A stretch of DNA of 64,000 bases, taken from positions 2,071,501 to 2,135,500 of the forward strand of contig NZ_JAGSGD010000001.1 in the NCBI RefSeq assembly GCF_016772415.1, given 5' to 3'. The stretch comes from Phenylobacterium glaciei. GTDB taxonomy: Bacteria; Pseudomonadota; Alphaproteobacteria; Caulobacterales; Caulobacteraceae. The position numbers and the translations under genes are program-made. The stretch's first letter is position 1. Every line of letters starts with the position of its first letter. This document shows positions 1 to 9,143 of this stretch, piece by piece. Under the pieces are notes generated by a model, which saw only the letters and a program-made list of their open reading frames with translations, ran no database searches and was not told the origin of the DNA.

Positions 1-477
1 GTCTCCTCCACCGCCCTCTACATGCATTTCCCCGACAAGGGCGGCATTCTGCTGGAGATCTGCGAGCGGACCATCATCCAGCTCCTGGAGCGCAACGCCG
101 CCATCGCCGCCAAGCCGCTGGACGCCGTGACCCGCGTCAAGCTGATGCTCGACTCCTATATGCGCTGGGGTTTCGAGCACCCGAACGCCTATCTGCTTGT
201 GTTCGCCGGGGTTCACCCCGTATCGACCGTCTGGCACGAAGGCACGGCGGACATGGGCGCGCGATGCTACGAAATCTTCAGCGGCGCGGTGCGCGAGATC
301 GCGGCCGAGGGGCGGCTGCGGAGCGGCACTGGCGACAGCGCGGCCCAGGCGCTCTGGGCGGCCTGCCATGGCGTGGTGGCCCTGATGACCGGCCGTCCGA
401 ACTTCGCCTGGGCGCCGGTGGACGAGGTGATCGAGGTCACCCTGGACGGCCTGATGCACGGCCTCGTCGTCGACTGA
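1..477 (+). CDS. TetR/AcrR-family transcriptional regulator, 3' part (5' end outside window)
   Basis: The frame is open from the first base and ends in TGA at 475-477, giving 158 visible residues. It begins inside a helix-turn-helix: the opening residues (VSSTALYMHFPDK) are the recognition helix and following tyrosine typical of TetR proteins. The remaining ~140 residues are an alpha-helical ligand-binding and dimerisation region. Proteins of this family are usually repressors released by a small ligand. The stop overlaps the first codons of the importer operon downstream, so co-transcription and a role in controlling that importer are plausible inferences. The DNA-binding N-terminus is not in the window. 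Confidence 0.85.
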   Translation, partial: VSSTALYMHFPDKGGILLEICERTIIQLLERNAAIAAKPLDAVTRVKLMLDSYMRWGFEHPNAYLLVFAGVHPVSTVWHEGTADMGARCYEIFSGAVREIAAEGRLRSGTGDSAAQALWAACHGVVALMTGRPNFAWAPVDEVIEVTLDGLMHGLVVD

Positions 478-1262
478 TCGCGGCCCTTTTCGCCGCTCTG
501 AGTTTCGCGGGCCTCGCCCAGGCGTCGCCGCGCGTGCTCTCCCTGGATCAATGCGCCGACCAGTATGTCCTGGCGCTCAGCCCGCGTGAGGCGATCGTGG
601 GTCTGTCCACCCGGGCCAATGATGCAGACTCCCGGCTCCGTGACCTGGCCAAGGGTCTGCCCCAACGCCGCAGCAGCCTGGAATCGACCCTCGCGGCTCG
701 GCCGGAGCTGATCGTCCGCTACTGGGGCGGCGATCCGCGCTTCATCGCTCAGGTCGAGAAACGCGGCGTTCGCGTGGTGACCATCGAGGACGCTTCGGAC
801 TTCGGCGGCGTCCGGGCCAATGTCCGCCGGGTGGCCGCCGCCCTGGACCGCCGAGCCCAGGGCGAGGCCGTCATCGCGGAGATGGACGCCCGGCTGGATC
901 GCTCGGCTGGCGCCTGGCGCGGGGCCACGGCGCTCTATATCACCCCGGGCGGCTTCACCGGCGGGGAGGGAACCTTGGTGTATCAGATCCTGAAGTCCGC
1001 CGGCCTGACCCCCACGCCGCCTGGTCCCGGCTTCCAGCCTGTCTCCCTGGAGCAGATGGCGATGACGCCGCCGCGCGCCCTGGTGCTGGGCTTCTTCGGG
1101 GACCTGATGTCCAACAACCATTGGAGCCTGGGCCGCCACCAGGTCATGCGCCGCGTCGCCACCCGGCGCACCGTGGCCAGCCTGCCGGGCTCCATGCTGG
1201 GCTGTCCCGATCCCGCCGCCGCCGAGGCCGTCGAGATCTTGGCGTCCAAAGCCCCGCGATGA
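474..1262 (+). CDS. ABC transporter substrate-binding protein, FecB/BtuF type
   Basis: Periplasmic binding protein for a metal-chelate importer. The hydrophobic stretch LIAALFAALSFAGLAQA is a signal peptide, followed by the family opening RVLSLDQCADQYVLAL and a mature domain of about 245 residues (two Rossmann-like lobes, type III binding-protein fold). The stop overlaps the start of the permease gene (ATGA at 1259-1262). The start is uncertain. No ATG, GTG or TTG lies in frame between 264 and the signal peptide, and 264 is deep inside the TetR gene. I begin at CTG 474, which overlaps the TetR stop as CTGA. Genuine use of CTG, or a sequence error, are both possible. The substrate could be cobalamin, haem or a siderophore; nothing here decides it. 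Confidence 0.8.
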   Translation: MIAALFAALSFAGLAQASPRVLSLDQCADQYVLALSPREAIVGLSTRANDADSRLRDLAKGLPQRRSSLESTLAARPELIVRYWGGDPRFIAQVEKRGVRVVTIEDASDFGGVRANVRRVAAALDRRAQGEAVIAEMDARLDRSAGAWRGATALYITPGGFTGGEGTLVYQILKSAGLTPTPPGPGFQPVSLEQMAMTPPRALVLGFFGDLMSNNHWSLGRHQVMRRVATRRTVASLPGSMLGCPDPAAAEAVEILASKAPR

Positions 1263-2236
1263 AGCTCAACCTGATCCTGATCGCCGCCCTGCTGGTGCTG
1301 CTGTCGCTCGGCCTGCTGCTGGGGGAGACGCCGCTGAGCGCCGCCCAGTACGCCCAGGCCTTCAGCGATCCCACCGCGGGGCCGGGCGAGGTTCTGTGGG
1401 CTATCCGCGCGCCGCGGGTCGTGGCCGCCGCTGTGGTGGGCGGGGCGCTGGGCCTGGCCGGGGCGGTGATGCAGGGCCTGCTGCGCAATCCCCTGGCGGA
1501 CCCTGGGGTGCTCGGGGTCTCGGCCGGCGCTGGTCTCGGCGCATCCCTGGCCATCGCCCTCGGCTTGGCCGCCATCCCCGGTGGGACGGAGGCCGCGGCC
1601 CTGGTGGCAGCCCTCGCCACCGGTCTGCTGCTGACCGCGCTGGCCGCCCGGTTCCGCGAGCCGGAGACCCTGATCCTGTTCGGCGTGGCGCTTTCGGCCT
1701 TCGCCGGCGCCCTGACCTCGCTGATCTTCAACCTGTCGCCGTCGCCGGTGACCACGGCGGAGATCCTGTCGTGGCTGATGGGCACGGTGGCCAACCGAAG
1801 CTGGAGCGATATCGGTTGGGAACTGGCGCCCATGGCGCTTGGCGCCGGCCTCTGCGTCTACGCGGCGCGGGGCCTGGTGATGCTGACCTTGGGCGAGGAG
1901 ACCGCTGCCCTGTCGGGCCTGCCCATGGGTCGCCTGCGCGCCGCCGCCGTGGCCGGCGCCTCCCTGCTCACGGGGGCGGCGGTCGCCATGGCCGGGATCA
2001 TCGGCTTTGTGGGCCTGGCCGCGCCGCATCTGGTGCGGGCCGGCGCCGGCGCCGATCCCGGCAAGGCCCTGGCCCCCTCGGCCCTGGCCGGCGCCATTCT
2101 GCTCGTCGCCGCCGACATCGCCGCCCGCATGATTCCCACCGACCAGGAGCTGAAGCTCGGCGTCGTCACCGCCCTGTTCGGCGCGCCGCTGTTCGCCCTG
2201 ATCGCCTGGCGCGCGGCCCGGAGCTGGCGCGCATGA
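1259..2236 (+). CDS. FecCD/BtuC-family ABC transporter permease
   Basis: Inner-membrane permease of 325 residues, within the usual 320-350 of the FecCD family. Start ATG 1259 overlaps the binding-protein stop (ATGA) and starts the first transmembrane segment almost at once. Family motifs visible are RAPRVVAAAVVGGALGLAGAVMQ near residue 50, the LLRNPLADPGVLGVSAGAG loop, and the C-terminal GFVGLAAPHLVRAG segment that contacts the ATPase. About ten hydrophobic segments are visible. It forms the translocation path for the substrate delivered by the upstream binding protein, working as a dimer with two copies of the downstream ATPase. Confidence 0.92.
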   Translation: MKLNLILIAALLVLLSLGLLLGETPLSAAQYAQAFSDPTAGPGEVLWAIRAPRVVAAAVVGGALGLAGAVMQGLLRNPLADPGVLGVSAGAGLGASLAIALGLAAIPGGTEAAALVAALATGLLLTALAARFREPETLILFGVALSAFAGALTSLIFNLSPSPVTTAEILSWLMGTVANRSWSDIGWELAPMALGAGLCVYAARGLVMLTLGEETAALSGLPMGRLRAAAVAGASLLTGAAVAMAGIIGFVGLAAPHLVRAGAGADPGKALAPSALAGAILLVAADIAARMIPTDQELKLGVVTALFGAPLFALIAWRAARSWRA

Positions 2237-2994
2237 CCGCCGCATTGTCCCTGCACGACGCCACGGTCCGCCGGGGGGAGACCCCGGTGCTGCGCGGCGC
2301 CAGCCTGACGGTTCAACCCGGCCAGGTCGTCGGCGTCGTCGGGCCGAACGGCGCGGGCAAGACCACCCTGTTGCGCGCCGCCCTCGGCCTGGCCAAGCTC
2401 GACTCTGGCCGCGCCGAGCTGGGCGGGCGTGACGTCGCGGGCCTGGACGAGGCCACTCGCGCCGCCCTGGCCGGTTACCTGCCCCAGGAACGCCGGGTCG
2501 GCTGGAATCTGCCGGCCTGGCGCATCGCCAGCCTGGGCGCGGCCCTGAAATCCCCTGCGCTCGCCCAGGCCGTCGCCATGGACGCCCTGGGCCGCGTGGG
2601 CTTGGCCGGCCTCGCCGAGCGCGGGGTGCTCGACCTCTCGGGCGGCGAGCGGGCGAGGGTGCTGCTGGCCCGTCTGCTGGCGACCGCCGCGCCGCTGCTG
2701 GTGGCCGACGAACCGGCTGCCGGCCTCGACCCCGACGCCCAACTGCTGTCCCTGGAGCTGTTCGGCGAGGAGGCCGCGCGCGGCGCCGCCGTGGTCCTCA
2801 CCCTGCACGACCTGGGCCTGGCGGCGCGCGCCTGCGACCGGCTTGTGGTGGTGGGCTCAGGCCGCGTGGTTTCCGAAGGCGCCCCCCGTGACGCCCTCAC
2901 CCCCACGGTCCTGCGCGAGGTCTTTGGCCTGGAAGGCGCGTTGGAAGAAACCTCCGCCGGCCTGACCCTGGCGGCGCGGAGATATCGGCCATGA
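2233..2994 (+). CDS. ABC transporter ATP-binding protein (FecE/BtuD type)
   Basis: Cytoplasmic ATPase of 253 residues. Walker A is GPNGAGKT at about residues 37-44, the signature is LSGGE, Walker B is LLVADEPAAGLD, and the switch histidine is in LTLHDLG. ATG 2233 overlaps the permease stop (ATGA), and its own stop overlaps the hydrolase start, so four genes run as one tightly coupled operon. It powers import through the FecCD permease. Family membership is clear; the substrate is not. Confidence 0.93.
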   Translation: MTAALSLHDATVRRGETPVLRGASLTVQPGQVVGVVGPNGAGKTTLLRAALGLAKLDSGRAELGGRDVAGLDEATRAALAGYLPQERRVGWNLPAWRIASLGAALKSPALAQAVAMDALGRVGLAGLAERGVLDLSGGERARVLLARLLATAAPLLVADEPAAGLDPDAQLLSLELFGEEAARGAAVVLTLHDLGLAARACDRLVVVGSGRVVSEGAPRDALTPTVLREVFGLEGALEETSAGLTLAARRYRP

Positions 2995-3506
2995 AGGTGC
3001 TGGGACTGCCCGGCCGCAAGCCGGAGACCCTGGCCCAGATGCAGGGTCTGATTGATCGGCTTGAGATCGGTCAGACGCAGGCCGTCGTACGGCCCCATAG
3101 CTTCTGGGACTGCGCCGATGTCAGCAATCCCGATGTCTCGCCCGACGCTCTGGCGGTCAGCGGCAGCGGCGCCGACCTGGTCATCTCCAAGTCGATCGGC
3201 AACCTGATCGTCATGCTGGCGCGAGAACGGCACGGGTTCGCGCCCCAGGCCTGCGTCTTCCTCGCGACCCCGCTCGCCCGGTTCATTCCCGAGGGATGGA
3301 TGCCCTTGCTGGAGGCCCACTGCGCGGCGGTTCCGACGCTCTTCATCCAGCAGACGGCCGACTACAACGGCGCCTATCGCGACGTCGCCGCCATCGTGGC
3401 GCGCCACCCGCTTTGCACGGCGGTGGAAATCCCCGGCGACGACCATCTCTACGAGGACCTCGATCTGATCGCCCCGTTGATCGAAACCTGGGTGAACGAA
3501 GCCTAG
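2991..3506 (+). CDS. Small alpha/beta-hydrolase fold protein
   Basis: Cytoplasmic protein of 171 residues, starting in an ATGA overlap with the ATPase gene. A strand followed by SKSIGN in the middle looks like an alpha/beta-hydrolase nucleophile elbow with Ser in place of the first Gly, and GDDHLYED near the C-terminus would carry the catalytic His. No signal peptide is present. It is translationally coupled to the importer, which suggests a job on the imported compound (for example ester cleavage), but this is inference. The gene converges with the transglycosylase gene, overlapping it by 4 bp. Confidence 0.7.
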   Translation: MKVLGLPGRKPETLAQMQGLIDRLEIGQTQAVVRPHSFWDCADVSNPDVSPDALAVSGSGADLVISKSIGNLIVMLARERHGFAPQACVFLATPLARFIPEGWMPLLEAHCAAVPTLFIQQTADYNGAYRDVAAIVARHPLCTAVEIPGDDHLYEDLDLIAPLIETWVNEA

Positions 3507-5653
3507 TTGGGGATGGGCCGCATCCCGCCCGCCGCCTGGGTCGGGACGGAGTTCTGAGTCTCCACCATACCGCCGGACGGCGTATAGCCCGTGCCGTAGC
3601 CACCGCGCTTGAGGTCCGCCGAGAGCGTGATGGGCGCCGTGCCGCCGTTCAGCCGGGCGCGATAGACCTGCATGCCTTCCATCACACGCATCACGTAGTT
3701 GCGGGTCTCGGAGAACGGGATGCATTCGATGAAGTCGATGGGGTCGGTGGCCGCGCCGCGCGGGTCGCCGCAGAAGGCCGACCAGGTGGCGGGCCGTCCG
3801 GGTCCGGCGTTGTAGGCGGCGATGGCCATGGGGTAGGAGCCGGAGAAGTTGTCCACCATCTGTCCCAGATAGGTCGATCCGACCCGCATGTTGTACTCGG
3901 GGTCATCCAACATGCCGGGCGAATAGCCGACGCCCATGCGGCGGGCGACCACCGAAGCGGTGCCCGGCATCAGCTGCATCATGCCCCGAGCGCCGGCGCC
4001 GGAACGGATCATCGGGTCGAAGCCGCTCTCCTGCCGCGTGATGCCAAGCACAAGTGCGGACTCCGGTCCCCCTGCCACGCTCGGGGTCGAGCGGACGGGA
4101 TAGCCGCGCTCGGGCAGGATGAAGCCACGCTGGGCGGCGGCGCGCACCACCTTCATGCCCGTGTCGATGTCGCCGTAGCCGCGGACCATGTCCACCAGCA
4201 GGGCTTCTTCCTCTGCGGTGGGCAGGACGTCGTCCAGGGTCAGGACGAAGGTCTTGAACAGGTCCTTGTTGCCGATCTCATACAGCATGCGGGCGGCGCG
4301 CACGGCGTCGCGGCCCTCGAAACGGTTGCGGTCGGACTGGGTGATGCCGGGATCATGCCCCAGGACCAGCTTGCCCGAGCCCACCTTCTCGCCGGCCAGC
4401 TGGCCGTAGAAGGTCGTGTTGAACTTGGCCGCCGCGCCATAGAAGCCCTGGGCGCGATCCTGTTGCCCCCTGGCCTCGGCCGACCGGCCGCGCCAGTAGA
4501 GGGCGCGGGCGCGGGTGATTGGCGAGGAGCCGATCTTTTCGATGGCGGCGAAGTGACGGTCGGCGTCCTCGGGACGCTTCAGCCGGGTGAGCGCGATCCA
4601 TCCGGCATAGAACTCGGCCTCGGCGGCGTCGGCCCCCTGGGTCAGGCCGGTGTCCGCGGCGGCGAGGTAAGCGCCTTGTGAGTCGCTGTTGCGCAGCGAG
4701 GTGATCACCAGCTGGTAGCGCTCGTCCCAGATCCGGTCGCCCATCTCGGAGAAGGGGATCTCGGTGGGGAAGCTGCGCACCAGCCCCAGCGCCACCTGGT
4801 CCATGCCCCGGCGGCGCATATAGGCCGCGCGCTCAAAGGCCAGGCCCGGCGAGTTGGAGACGCTGGCCGGCAGGTTGTTGACCAGGGCGTTGGCGTTGCC
4901 CGCGTTCTGGCGCAGGGCCATCCGCGCCTGGGCCAGCTGCGCCTGGTCGGCGGGGAGCAGGGGGATCATGTCCCGGGCCGCCGGACCCTGGCTGCCGAAC
5001 AGGATGACGTCGGCGCGCCGCACGTGGTCGTCCGGCGTCAGGACATCGCCGAACCGGGCCAGCATGGCCCGCTGCGGATCGGCCTCAAACAGTTTGTTGC
5101 GCCAGGTGTTGCGGATCAGGAGGGTCGCCTCCTTGGTCCGGCCCGTGGCGCGGTAGGCCGATGCCAGCGCCATGGCGCCCTCGGCGGTCACGGGATCAGA
5201 GCCGCCGAACCATTCGATGGTCCGTTGCGGGCTCAGGCCCCCGGTCTCCAGCAGTTTCTCGGCGGCCACTTGCCGGCGGGTGGCGCGGGGCCAGCCGGCC
5301 AGGTCGCGGCGCGCCTGGTCGATCTCGAAGAAGCTGAGCGCGTCGGAATTGGCGTCGGCCATCGCCCAGATGGCGATCTTCTTGGCGATCGGATCGTTGA
5401 TCATGGCGATCGCGGTGCGCGCGCCCGTGACATCGGCCCGCTTGGCGCTGTCCAGCGCGCTGCGCAGCGCAGCGCCGTCAGCGTCCGATAGCCCCCGGCG
5501 ATAGGCGACCGGCTGGGTCTGGGTCAGCTCGATGGGTGGGGGCGGCCCTTCATAGGGCGCGCGGCCCTGGGTCGGCTGTTGCGCCTCGGCCACGCCGGTC
5601 AGCAGAACGGCCGCGACTGCGGTGAAGATTGCCTTGCGGGCCTTGGACGCCAA
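3503..5653 (-). CDS. slt: Soluble lytic murein transglycosylase (Slt70-like)
   Basis: Periplasmic enzyme of 716 residues that cleaves the MurNAc-GlcNAc bond of peptidoglycan, forming 1,6-anhydro ends. A signal peptide (ASKARKAIFTAVAAVLLTGVAEA) is followed by a long helical superhelix of ~450 residues typical of Slt. The C-terminal lysozyme-like domain has ITRQESGFDP (catalytic Glu), GARGMMQLMP and AIAAYNAGPG. I chose TTG at 5653 as start because GGAG lies about 8 bases upstream and no ATG precedes the signal peptide; frames further upstream run antisense into dapA. It is divergent from dapA. Confidence 0.9.
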   Translation of the reverse strand: MASKARKAIFTAVAAVLLTGVAEAQQPTQGRAPYEGPPPPIELTQTQPVAYRRGLSDADGAALRSALDSAKRADVTGARTAIAMINDPIAKKIAIWAMADANSDALSFFEIDQARRDLAGWPRATRRQVAAEKLLETGGLSPQRTIEWFGGSDPVTAEGAMALASAYRATGRTKEATLLIRNTWRNKLFEADPQRAMLARFGDVLTPDDHVRRADVILFGSQGPAARDMIPLLPADQAQLAQARMALRQNAGNANALVNNLPASVSNSPGLAFERAAYMRRRGMDQVALGLVRSFPTEIPFSEMGDRIWDERYQLVITSLRNSDSQGAYLAAADTGLTQGADAAEAEFYAGWIALTRLKRPEDADRHFAAIEKIGSSPITRARALYWRGRSAEARGQQDRAQGFYGAAAKFNTTFYGQLAGEKVGSGKLVLGHDPGITQSDRNRFEGRDAVRAARMLYEIGNKDLFKTFVLTLDDVLPTAEEEALLVDMVRGYGDIDTGMKVVRAAAQRGFILPERGYPVRSTPSVAGGPESALVLGITRQESGFDPMIRSGAGARGMMQLMPGTASVVARRMGVGYSPGMLDDPEYNMRVGSTYLGQMVDNFSGSYPMAIAAYNAGPGRPATWSAFCGDPRGAATDPIDFIECIPFSETRNYVMRVMEGMQVYRARLNGGTAPITLSADLKRGGYGTGYTPSGGMVETQNSVPTQAAGGMRPIPN

Positions 5654-5782
5654 AACGAATATCTCCGGATCGATCGAATAACGGAACGAGTCTGGTTGCG
5701 GCTTAGGGCCTGCCCGCCATATTGTCCGGCCAAATCTTGAGGCCGCAACAACTGGCCTCGCTTTCACGGCTTTTTGCAGACC

Positions 5783-6667
5783 ATGTCCGAACCTTTGTTC
5801 AAGGGCGTCATGCCGGCCCTCGTGACGCCGTTTCGCGACGGCGCGATCGATGAGCAGGCGTTTGTCGCCCTTGTCGAACGCCAGATCGCGGGCGGTGTCC
5901 ACGGCCTGGTGCCTGTTGGCACCACAGGCGAAACCGCGACGCTCAGCCACGACGAACACCGTCGGGTTGTGGAGCTGTGCGTCGCCACCGCCGCGGGACG
6001 TGTGCCGATTATCGCCGGCGCGGGCTCCAATTCGACGGCCGAGGCCATCGAACTGGTTCACCACGCCAAGACCGTCGGCGCCGATGCGGCCCTGGTGGTG
6101 ACCCCCTATTACAATCGTCCGAGCCAGGAGGGCCTCTACGCTCACTACGCGGCCATCAACGACGCCGTGCAGCTGCCGGTCCTGGTCTACAACGTGCCGG
6201 GCCGCACCAGCATCGACATCGCCGACGCCACCCTCGGCCGGCTCTCCAAGCTGCCCAACATCATCGGCGTCAAGGACGCCACCGGCGACATGACGCGGGC
6301 CACCATGCAGCGCCTGCTGTGCGGTCCCGACTGGGTGATGCTGTCGGGGGACGACCCCACGGCGCTGGGCTACATGGCCCACGGCGGCCATGGCTGCATC
6401 TCGGTGACCTCCAACGTCGCGCCAGATCTCTGCGCGGCGTTCTACAATGCCGCGATGGGCGAGGACTGGAAGACCGCCCTCTATTGGCAGGACCGCCTGC
6501 TGCTGCTGCACAAGTCGCTGTTTTCCGATGCTTCGCCGGCGCCCACCAAGTTCGCCCTGGCCCATCTGGGTCTTTGCCAGGAAGATGTGCGCCTGCCGAT
6601 CACGGCGTGTTCGGAAACAGCCCGGCACGAGGTTCTCGCCGCGCTGCGGGAAACCGGCCTGATCTGA
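5783..6667 (+). CDS. dapA: 4-hydroxy-tetrahydrodipicolinate synthase
   Basis: Condenses pyruvate with aspartate semialdehyde, the first committed step to diaminopimelate and lysine. Its 294 residues match the family's 290-300. [10 protein letters not shown] at the N-terminus, GTTGE, the YYNRPSQEG segment with the catalytic Tyr, and GVKDATGD with the Schiff-base Lys are all present. ATG 5783 (MSEPLFKG) is taken; a TTG three codons upstream is possible. The stop overlaps the smpB start (TGATG), an arrangement common in alphaproteobacteria. Confidence 0.97.
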   Translation: MSEPLFKGVMPALVTPFRDGAIDEQAFVALVERQIAGGVHGLVPVGTTGETATLSHDEHRRVVELCVATAAGRVPIIAGAGSNSTAEAIELVHHAKTVGADAALVVTPYYNRPSQEGLYAHYAAINDAVQLPVLVYNVPGRTSIDIADATLGRLSKLPNIIGVKDATGDMTRATMQRLLCGPDWVMLSGDDPTALGYMAHGGHGCISVTSNVAPDLCAAFYNAAMGEDWKTALYWQDRLLLLHKSLFSDASPAPTKFALAHLGLCQEDVRLPITACSETARHEVLAALRETGLI

Positions 6668-7122
6668 TGGCCGGCAAGCTGATCGCCGAGAACCGCCGCG
6701 CGCGGTACGACTATTTCCTCGAGGAGACCTTCGAGGCGGGCCTCATGCTGACCGGCACCGAGGTGAAGTCGCTGCGGGTCGGACGGGCCAATATCGCGGA
6801 GTCCTACGCCTCGGTCGAAGGCCGCGAGATCGTGCTGATCAACGCCGACATCCCGCCCTACGGGCAGGCCAACCGCTTCAACCACGAGCCGCGCCGGCAC
6901 CGGAAGCTGCTGCTGCACAAGAAGCAGATCGAAAAGCTGATCGGCGCCGTACAGCGCGAGGGCCGCACCCTCATTCCGATGAAGCTCTATTGGAACGAGA
7001 AGGGCATCGCCAAGCTCGAGATCGCGCTCGCCAAGGGCAAGCAGAACCACGACAAGCGCCAGGCCACCGCCGACCGCGACTGGCAGCGCGACAAGGCCCG
7101 CCTGATGCGCGACAAGGGCTGA
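6667..7122 (+). CDS. smpB: SsrA-binding protein SmpB
   Basis: Partner of tmRNA in trans-translation, which frees stalled ribosomes and tags incomplete proteins. Its 151 residues fit the family. [14 protein letters not shown] at the N-terminus, the GTEVKSLR core strand and the basic C-terminal tail ([19 protein letters not shown]), which mimics a codon-anticodon stem in the decoding centre, are all seen. The start overlaps the dapA stop and its own stop overlaps the GNAT start. No tmRNA gene was seen in this window. Confidence 0.97.
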   Translation: MAGKLIAENRRARYDYFLEETFEAGLMLTGTEVKSLRVGRANIAESYASVEGREIVLINADIPPYGQANRFNHEPRRHRKLLLHKKQIEKLIGAVQREGRTLIPMKLYWNEKGIAKLEIALAKGKQNHDKRQATADRDWQRDKARLMRDKG

Positions 7123-7871
7123 TGGTCGGCTCGACGCAGATCGAAGCCATCGAGCGCGCGACCCTGGCCGCCGTCGCGCCTGAGGAAGTCCTGGAGATCG
7201 ACGGCTGGCTGATCGGCCTCGATCCGGGCTCGATCCGCCGCGCCGCCAGCGCCGTGCCCCTGCGCCATGATCTGCCTGTTGACGCCGCCGTTCTGGACCA
7301 CATTGAGGCCGCCTACGCCGAGCGCGGCCTGAAGCCGGCCTTCCGCATCGCCGATGGTCCCGGCCTGGAGAGCGTGCGCGGTGAGCTGGCCCGCCGAGGC
7401 TATGGCTTCGAGCAGCCGACCCTGGTCAAGACCGCCGTCGCCCGTGCGGTCACCGCCGTCACCGACCTTCCGCCCGCCGAGATCGCCGAGCGCCCGGACG
7501 ACGCCTGGGCCGCCGTCTTCCTGGGGGAGGGGTTCGATCCCGTCGACGGCGCCTATCGGGTCAAGGCGCTGAGCCGCTCGCCCGGCGCCCGGTTCGGCAT
7601 GGTGCGCGATGGCGACAAGACCATCGCCGTCGGCTGCGGATCCTTTGGCCACGGTTGGACCAGCTTTCACGGCATGCGCACCGACCTCAGCCGCCGGGGC
7701 GAGGGCCTGGCCGGCCGCGTGCTGGCGGGGCTTGTCGGCGAGGCGATGTCGCGCGGCATCGACCGGGCCTTCCTGCAGGTGGAAGAGAAGAACGCCCCGG
7801 CCCGGTCACTCTACCGCCGCGCCGGCTTCACCCAGGCTTGGCGCTATTTCTACTGGAGCAAGCCCAGCTAG
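7122..7871 (+). CDS. GNAT-family N-acetyltransferase
   Basis: Protein of 249 residues with a C-terminal GNAT fold. The acetyl-CoA segment is RRGEGLAGRVLAGLV, followed by FLQVEEKNAPARSLYRRAGF, the usual last helix and strand. The first ~110 residues form a separate, weakly recognisable region, as in two-part GNAT proteins. ATG 7122 overlaps the smpB stop. It converges on the uracil-DNA glycosylase gene with a 4-bp overlap. The acceptor substrate cannot be read from sequence. Confidence 0.85.
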   Translation: MVGSTQIEAIERATLAAVAPEEVLEIDGWLIGLDPGSIRRAASAVPLRHDLPVDAAVLDHIEAAYAERGLKPAFRIADGPGLESVRGELARRGYGFEQPTLVKTAVARAVTAVTDLPPAEIAERPDDAWAAVFLGEGFDPVDGAYRVKALSRSPGARFGMVRDGDKTIAVGCGSFGHGWTSFHGMRTDLSRRGEGLAGRVLAGLVGEAMSRGIDRAFLQVEEKNAPARSLYRRAGFTQAWRYFYWSKPS

Positions 7872-8515
7872 CCGTCGATCAGCGCACGGGCCCGGCGGAA
7901 CACCGCCTCGAACATCTCCGCTGTCAGCCGGCCCGTGTTCGTATTGAGACGTGAGCAATGATAGCTGTTGAGGATCACGTAGGGTCCGGCCTGGAACTCG
8001 GTCCCATGGCCCGGCGGCCCGGCCGAGGCCTTCAGGCCCACCGCCTTCAGCACATTTCGCCGCGACACATCGCCCAGGGTGATGATCACCTTCAGGCGGG
8101 GCAGGGCGGCCAGCCGCGCCGTCAGGAACGGACGGCAGGTGTTCTCTTCGCGGGTCTCGGGCTTGTTCAGCGGCGGGGCGCAGCGCACCGCATTGGTGAT
8201 CATGCAGTCCTCCAGCTCCAGCCCGTCGTCGGGCCGCGCCTGATAAACCCCACGGGCGAACCCGGTCTTCAGGAGGGTCTCGTAGAGCATCACCCCGGCG
8301 CCATCGCCGGTGAAGGGCCGCCCGGTGCGGTTGGCGCCAGTGCGGCCGGGCGCCAGGCCTGCCACCAGCAGGCGCGCGTTCTGGTCGCCGAAGGACGGGG
8401 CGGGGCCATTCCACCAGTCGGGGTGCTCGGCGCGGTTGATCTCCCGATAGGCCACCAGGCGCGGGCAAAGCGGGCAGTCCCGTGGCGGCTCGGCCACGGC
8501 GGTCGCGTTGAACAT
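7868..8515 (-). CDS. Uracil-DNA glycosylase, family 5 (UDGb)
   Basis: DNA-repair enzyme removing uracil and related deaminated bases. The 215-residue protein has the family 5 active-site segment GLAPGRTGANRTGRPFTGD, in which the catalytic Asp of other families is absent, and the C-terminal NSYHCSRLNTNTGRLT loop. CPLCPRL near the N-terminus with later Cys residues (CAPP, NTCRPF) fits the 4Fe-4S cluster of families 4 and 5. Its start overlaps the end of the NYN-domain gene (TGATG), so the two are coupled. Confidence 0.9.
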   Translation of the reverse strand: MFNATAVAEPPRDCPLCPRLVAYREINRAEHPDWWNGPAPSFGDQNARLLVAGLAPGRTGANRTGRPFTGDGAGVMLYETLLKTGFARGVYQARPDDGLELEDCMITNAVRCAPPLNKPETREENTCRPFLTARLAALPRLKVIITLGDVSRRNVLKAVGLKASAGPPGHGTEFQAGPYVILNSYHCSRLNTNTGRLTAEMFEAVFRRARALIDG

Positions 8516-9108
8516 CAGGCCTCGGCGTCCGCCTCGCGGTCGGCCCCGGTGCGGCTCTCCTGGATGAAGCGCGGCAGGCGCGAGGGCCGGCCAATGATGT
8601 CGGCCAGGTCGGAGAGGTCGATGAAATGGTCGGCCTGGCGGCGCAGGTCGTCGCTGGCCATCGGCGGCTGCGACTTAACGGTGGAGACCACCGTCACCCG
8701 CGCGCCCTTGCGCTGGACGGCCTCCACCAGGCAGCGGAAGTCGCCGTCGCCGGAGAACAGCACCAGGTGGTCGGCGTGGGCGGCCATTTCCAGCATGTCG
8801 ACGGCGATCTCGACATCCATGTCGCCGCGCCAGCGCTTGCGGCCCTGGGCGTCGGTGTATTCCCGGGCCGGCTTCGTCACCAGGCGGAAGCCGTTATAGT
8901 CCAGCCAGTCCACCAGCGGGCGGATCGGCGAATACTCCTGATCCTCGACGAGCGCGGTGTAGTAGTAGGCGCGCACTAGGACCCCGCGCGTGCGGAACTC
9001 TTCCAGCAGCTTGCGATAGTCGATATCGAAGCCGAGCCCCTTGGCGGCCGAATACAGGTTCGCGCCGTCAATGAAGAGCGCCAGCCTGTCCGTGGGGTAA
9101 AATGTCAT
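8515..9108 (-). CDS. NYN-domain (LabA/DUF88-like) putative ribonuclease
   Basis: Protein of 197 residues with the PIN-like NYN fold. The conserved acidic residues sit in LFIDGANLYSA at the N-terminus, KRWRGDMDVEIAVDML in the middle and VLFSGDGDFRCLVEAV, matching metal-binding Asp positions of the LabA/DUF88 group. Family members act on RNA, but the target here is unknown. It precedes the family 5 glycosylase in a coupled pair. The start lies only 35 bp from folK, transcribed the other way. Confidence 0.87.
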   Translation of the reverse strand: MTFYPTDRLALFIDGANLYSAAKGLGFDIDYRKLLEEFRTRGVLVRAYYYTALVEDQEYSPIRPLVDWLDYNGFRLVTKPAREYTDAQGRKRWRGDMDVEIAVDMLEMAAHADHLVLFSGDGDFRCLVEAVQRKGARVTVVSTVKSQPPMASDDLRRQADHFIDLSDLADIIGRPSRLPRFIQESRTGADREADAEA

Positions 9109-9143
9109 TGGGATCGGAAATCCATAAAGGGGGCGGGGGGCGC

